Source: Polyangiaceae bacterium
Lineage (GTDB): Bacteria; Myxococcota_A; Polyangia; Polyangiales; Polyangiaceae
Direction: 5' to 3'
DNA: 64,000 bases
Assembly: GCA_019637265.1 (NCBI GenBank)
Contig: JAHBVY010000004.1
Location: 248,001-312,000, forward strand
Part shown: positions 62,401-64,000 of the stretch, in pieces
Numbering within the stretch: position 1 is the stretch's first letter
Layout: each line of letters starts with the position of its first letter
The notes under the pieces: model-generated
The model's database searches: none
What the model was told of the DNA's origin: nothing
What the model saw: only the letters and a program-made list of their open reading frames with translations
Translations under genes and position numbers: made by a program

Positions 62401-63999
62401 GCGCCCACCACGACCGTCGGGGCCACGCCGCCCACGAAGACGATCGCTGGCTTCCCAGCGCCCAAGCTGGGCGGCACGGCGCCGCTGCCCGAGGTACGCG
62501 AGATCGCAGCGCCCCCACGCCAAACAGCGGAGCCCTCGCGCCAAACAGCGGAGCCCTCGCGCCAAACAGCAGAGCCCTCGCGCCCCGCACAGGAAGCAGC
62601 ACCTGAGGCAGCCCTGCCCAAGGCCGCGCCGCGACCCAGCTCTCACACCGCGCCGCTGCCACCGACCAAGCCCATCGCGATGCCTCCGCGCGCGAGCGAG
62701 CCGCTCGCCGCCGCGCCCACCGTGACGATCGGTGCCCGGAGCGAGCCGGCAGAAGCAGCCGCGGAGAGCCACGCGGCTCGAGCCCAGAGCGAGCCGACGC
62801 CTGGCGTCGCTGAGCCTGCCGAGCGCGAAGCAGTGGACCCGCCCGGCGCCTCCACGGCGCCGAGCAGCGCGCTGCCAAACCCCCAAAACCCGATCCAGGA
62901 GGCGGCGAAGCTCGCGCCAGAGACCCAAGAGGTCACCCGCGCGCCCTCCATCGAGAGCACGGATAAGGTTAGTATTACTGACGCATCCGCGCCGCCCACT
63001 GACGAGTCTTCACGCGCTCCGTCCGCCGCAGCGCCCACGGACCGGGCGCCATCCGTCGCCAGGACACCTGACGAGTCTTCACGCGCTCCGTCCGCCGCAG
63101 CGCGTGAAGAGGCGCCCTCACTCAAGGCCCTCGCCGAGGAGCACCTGGCCCAGGCGAAGACCGACACGTCGAAGGAGACGGAGGCAGCGGAGCCTCGAGC
63201 CACGGAGGCTGCTGTCAAGTCTGAGTCACTGACTAAGCTGCCGACATCTCAGGCCGTAGCAGAGACGTCAGTCCCACAGCCCAAAGAGGCGCAGCCTGAA
63301 AAGCCAGCCGCCGAGAAGCCAGCCATCGGCCTCGCGTCTTTGGAGCGCCCGGAGCCCAGGCAGCTGGAGCCCAAGGCAGAGACCTCACAGCCAGAGCCCG
63401 CGAGCGCCGAGCCGGCCACACGCTCCATCCGCTTCGATGTGCCTCGCACGCGCCGCATCGATCGCGGGCCGATGCCTCGCTTGGAGGATGAGACCCCCGC
63501 GGCGCTCGCCGCCTCCGAGCCGAAGAAGAGCCGCGGCGGTTCGCGCTGGCTCAGGAGCCTGGGCACCGTGGGCGCAGCGGGCGCGGCGGCCGTGGTCGCT
63601 TACCTGGGCGTGCGGAGCCTGATGGCGCCGCTCACTGCGGAGCTGCCAGAGCCTCCCGCTGCGGCGGCCGTGGATCCCGCGGAGGTCCCGTCCGCACCCG
63701 CGGTGGTGCCACCCCCCGCGCCGGCGCCCGTACCCGAGCCAGCCGCCAAGCTCCAAGTGAGCTACGGCGACGCCCCGCAGGACATCACCCTGGACACCGA
63801 CAAAGGCCTACTCGAGCTGACGACTTCTCAGCGCCACTCGATCTACGTCGATCAGGTGTTCGTGGGGCGCGGCCCCAGGCGCCGAGTGCCGCTCGGCGCA
63901 GGTCGCCACGAAGTGCGCCTGAAGCTCAACACCACCGAGATCGTGCAAGAGATCGAGGTGCGCCCCGGCGCCACCACCTTGGTGCGACTCGCGGAGTAA
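59461..63999 (+). CDS. Giant HPt-REC-REC-PATAN protein with C-terminal TM and PEGA-like domain
   Basis: 1512 residues. An HPt-like helical N-terminus (LHALKAAAQVLAFDGLASAV) precedes a first receiver (about 122-245, VVVDYD, LPKPV) and a second, canonical receiver (about 356-480, LVADDDPAV, VVSDILMPELDG, ADGYLKKEADG). A PATAN/DUF4388 domain follows (about 485-640). Residues about 710-1355 are a Pro/Ala/Glu-rich linker with tandem repeats (RQTAEPS x3, PATDAPPPVEAAK x2, DESSRAPSAAA x2). One TM (GAAGAAAVVAYLGVRSLM) and a PEGA-like domain (IYVDQVFVGRGPRRRVPLGA) end the chain at a TAA. The TM near the C-terminus means the receivers are cytoplasmic and the PEGA domain outside. It probably integrates phosphotransfer with envelope binding. 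Confidence 0.85.
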   Translation: MDEGVAKPEVEDAARAEFVESLSRRLEFIRNLLESLDNSPESGERQASAQRRLHALKAAAQVLAFDGLASAVAKIEGQVSVPISPELGRQLARRLESLPSLVVSGSGQSIEPFASRRPAYPPHALVFGTPPLADSLRSELAFATGQALECDRTDNLSRALSLVVDHGPDVVVVDYDRPSAEELVQRLTGLDRSPPLVVLGHFDSPEAAAKLARAGVTRVLPKPVSPSTLRATVLDVFGRDGARPELPRSLGELTVDQLAERVAEELKAGLAGTVEPTTRGRAVNLGDGAEVRAAVWGAIARIREVMTVRSGGQVRFDPRGPEGAIHVAPWSTGERRAGERSPVGARAADDVSLDGRLILVADDDPAVTWFLSGLLRGAGARVMEAGDGKRALSLCQRFWPDAVVSDILMPELDGFQLCREIKSDIAVRDTPVILLSWKEDMLQRVRELGAEADGYLKKEADGSLIVQRLREVLRPRSRVEARLTQGGEVKGRLGDITPRLVLELASRRMGSCQISIRDAAYLYEVEVRGGRPVAATRTAEDGGSVRGKPVLGSLLGVSAGRFAIRPSEGEVQRDFELDLFMTLEEPIKSARGARRALVGAQLLDVERVALDPGVLDAYMRATPDSARDVARRLAQGISVRQLVQGGAEVSLVEAVLLDLAQHGGVRAVVTARGDDVLPQAAALMAEVTATGEPPPVREISAPQFTLEFESMSPPAAATSAAPTHLVVKRAEAPRLTPEQEEQVDALVSVLSEHPSEAPPDVASGDAKEPSQALPAVSEASEPHPAPVVNDTDEARGSSQTTDGTSVSVSDTDSEEPSDEGAEASSSAPEADARTSSAAPEAPVRDVEESGSPLPVVRIQFAPMVRRKDPATGAPPPVEAAKPATDAPPPVEAAKPATDAPPAIEVASEAPRAADTSTEPGAAAPSAEAVATVPSTEAPNAKPSASTPSAVAPRVEPAPATTVTQTAPPIEVRSTNEAPQAAPTTTVGATPPTKTIAGFPAPKLGGTAPLPEVREIAAPPRQTAEPSRQTAEPSRQTAEPSRPAQEAAPEAALPKAAPRPSSHTAPLPPTKPIAMPPRASEPLAAAPTVTIGARSEPAEAAAESHAARAQSEPTPGVAEPAEREAVDPPGASTAPSSALPNPQNPIQEAAKLAPETQEVTRAPSIESTDKVSITDASAPPTDESSRAPSAAAPTDRAPSVARTPDESSRAPSAAAREEAPSLKALAEEHLAQAKTDTSKETEAAEPRATEAAVKSESLTKLPTSQAVAETSVPQPKEAQPEKPAAEKPAIGLASLERPEPRQLEPKAETSQPEPASAEPATRSIRFDVPRTRRIDRGPMPRLEDETPAALAASEPKKSRGGSRWLRSLGTVGAAGAAAVVAYLGVRSLMAPLTAELPEPPAAAAVDPAEVPSAPAVVPPPAPAPVPEPAAKLQVSYGDAPQDITLDTDKGLLELTTSQRHSIYVDQVFVGRGPRRRVPLGAGRHEVRLKLNTTEIVQEIEVRPGATTLVRLAE

Positions 64000-64000
64000 T

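Overview
This window looks like chromosomal DNA of a GC-rich myxobacterium-like member of the Myxococcota. The signs are about 70% GC by eye, three Hanks-type Ser/Thr kinases, four PATAN (DUF4388) or PilZ-type proteins, many small lipoproteins, and a partial NtrC-type sigma-54 activator at the left edge. The species cannot be named from sequence alone. No tRNA, rRNA, CRISPR array, intact insertion sequence or prophage was recognised. Two exact parS palindromes suggest the window lies in the origin-proximal ParB domain.

Layout. 1-9.3 kb: NtrC regulator, PATAN-J-TPR protein, kelch-like lipoprotein, PEGA kinase, SAM hydrolase, unknown protein, TetR. 9.5-17.2 kb: CHASE-sensor kinase, small unknown, MscS channel, a coupled pair (lipoate-ligase-like protein and di-iron ferritin-like protein) with a divergent TetR. 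17.2-25.9 kb: lipoprotein, unknown, serS, barrel-like protein, three lipoproteins sharing a Cys-x-LNPQPEPP signature, a DAHP-synthase-like protein lacking catalytic motifs, a PEGA kinase and a cyclic-nucleotide-binding protein. 26-36.4 kb: PilZ protein, GNAT, rpe, HExxH lipoprotein, the moxR-DUF58-transglutaminase operon, a lone CcmA-like ATPase. 36.6-44.6 kb: bioF, parS, CPBP protease, bioD (with a second parS inside it), zapA, two exported proteins, a fused aroK-aroB, DUF167. 44.9-54.7 kb: dapF with two degenerate signalling proteins, leuB, LysR with a divergent metallo-beta-lactamase lipoprotein, DUF4336, HEAT lipoprotein. 55-59 kb: an accessory-looking stretch with an unknown gene, VapBC-type toxin-antitoxin, a YaaW-family protein and an ECF41 sigma-factor module with its own recognisable promoter. 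59.5-64 kb: a 1512-residue HPt/REC/REC/PATAN/TM/PEGA-like protein.

The most unusual content is between and across genes. (1) A ~159-bp three-hairpin element occurs twice, and both copies end exactly the same distance upstream of the start codons of bioD and dapF. (2) Its first hairpin also occurs alone or degenerate at three more places, with paired base changes. (3) An oligonucleotide containing AACCCCCAAAA recurs about twenty times on both strands, inside genes and between them; two 25-nt copies are identical. (4) A GTAGGGGC...GCCCYTAC palindrome family supplies the stop codons of two convergent genes and lies inside a third. (5) Low-complexity, AT-richer linkers interrupt otherwise folded enzymes. 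Together these suggest a genome with several active families of small dispersed repeats.
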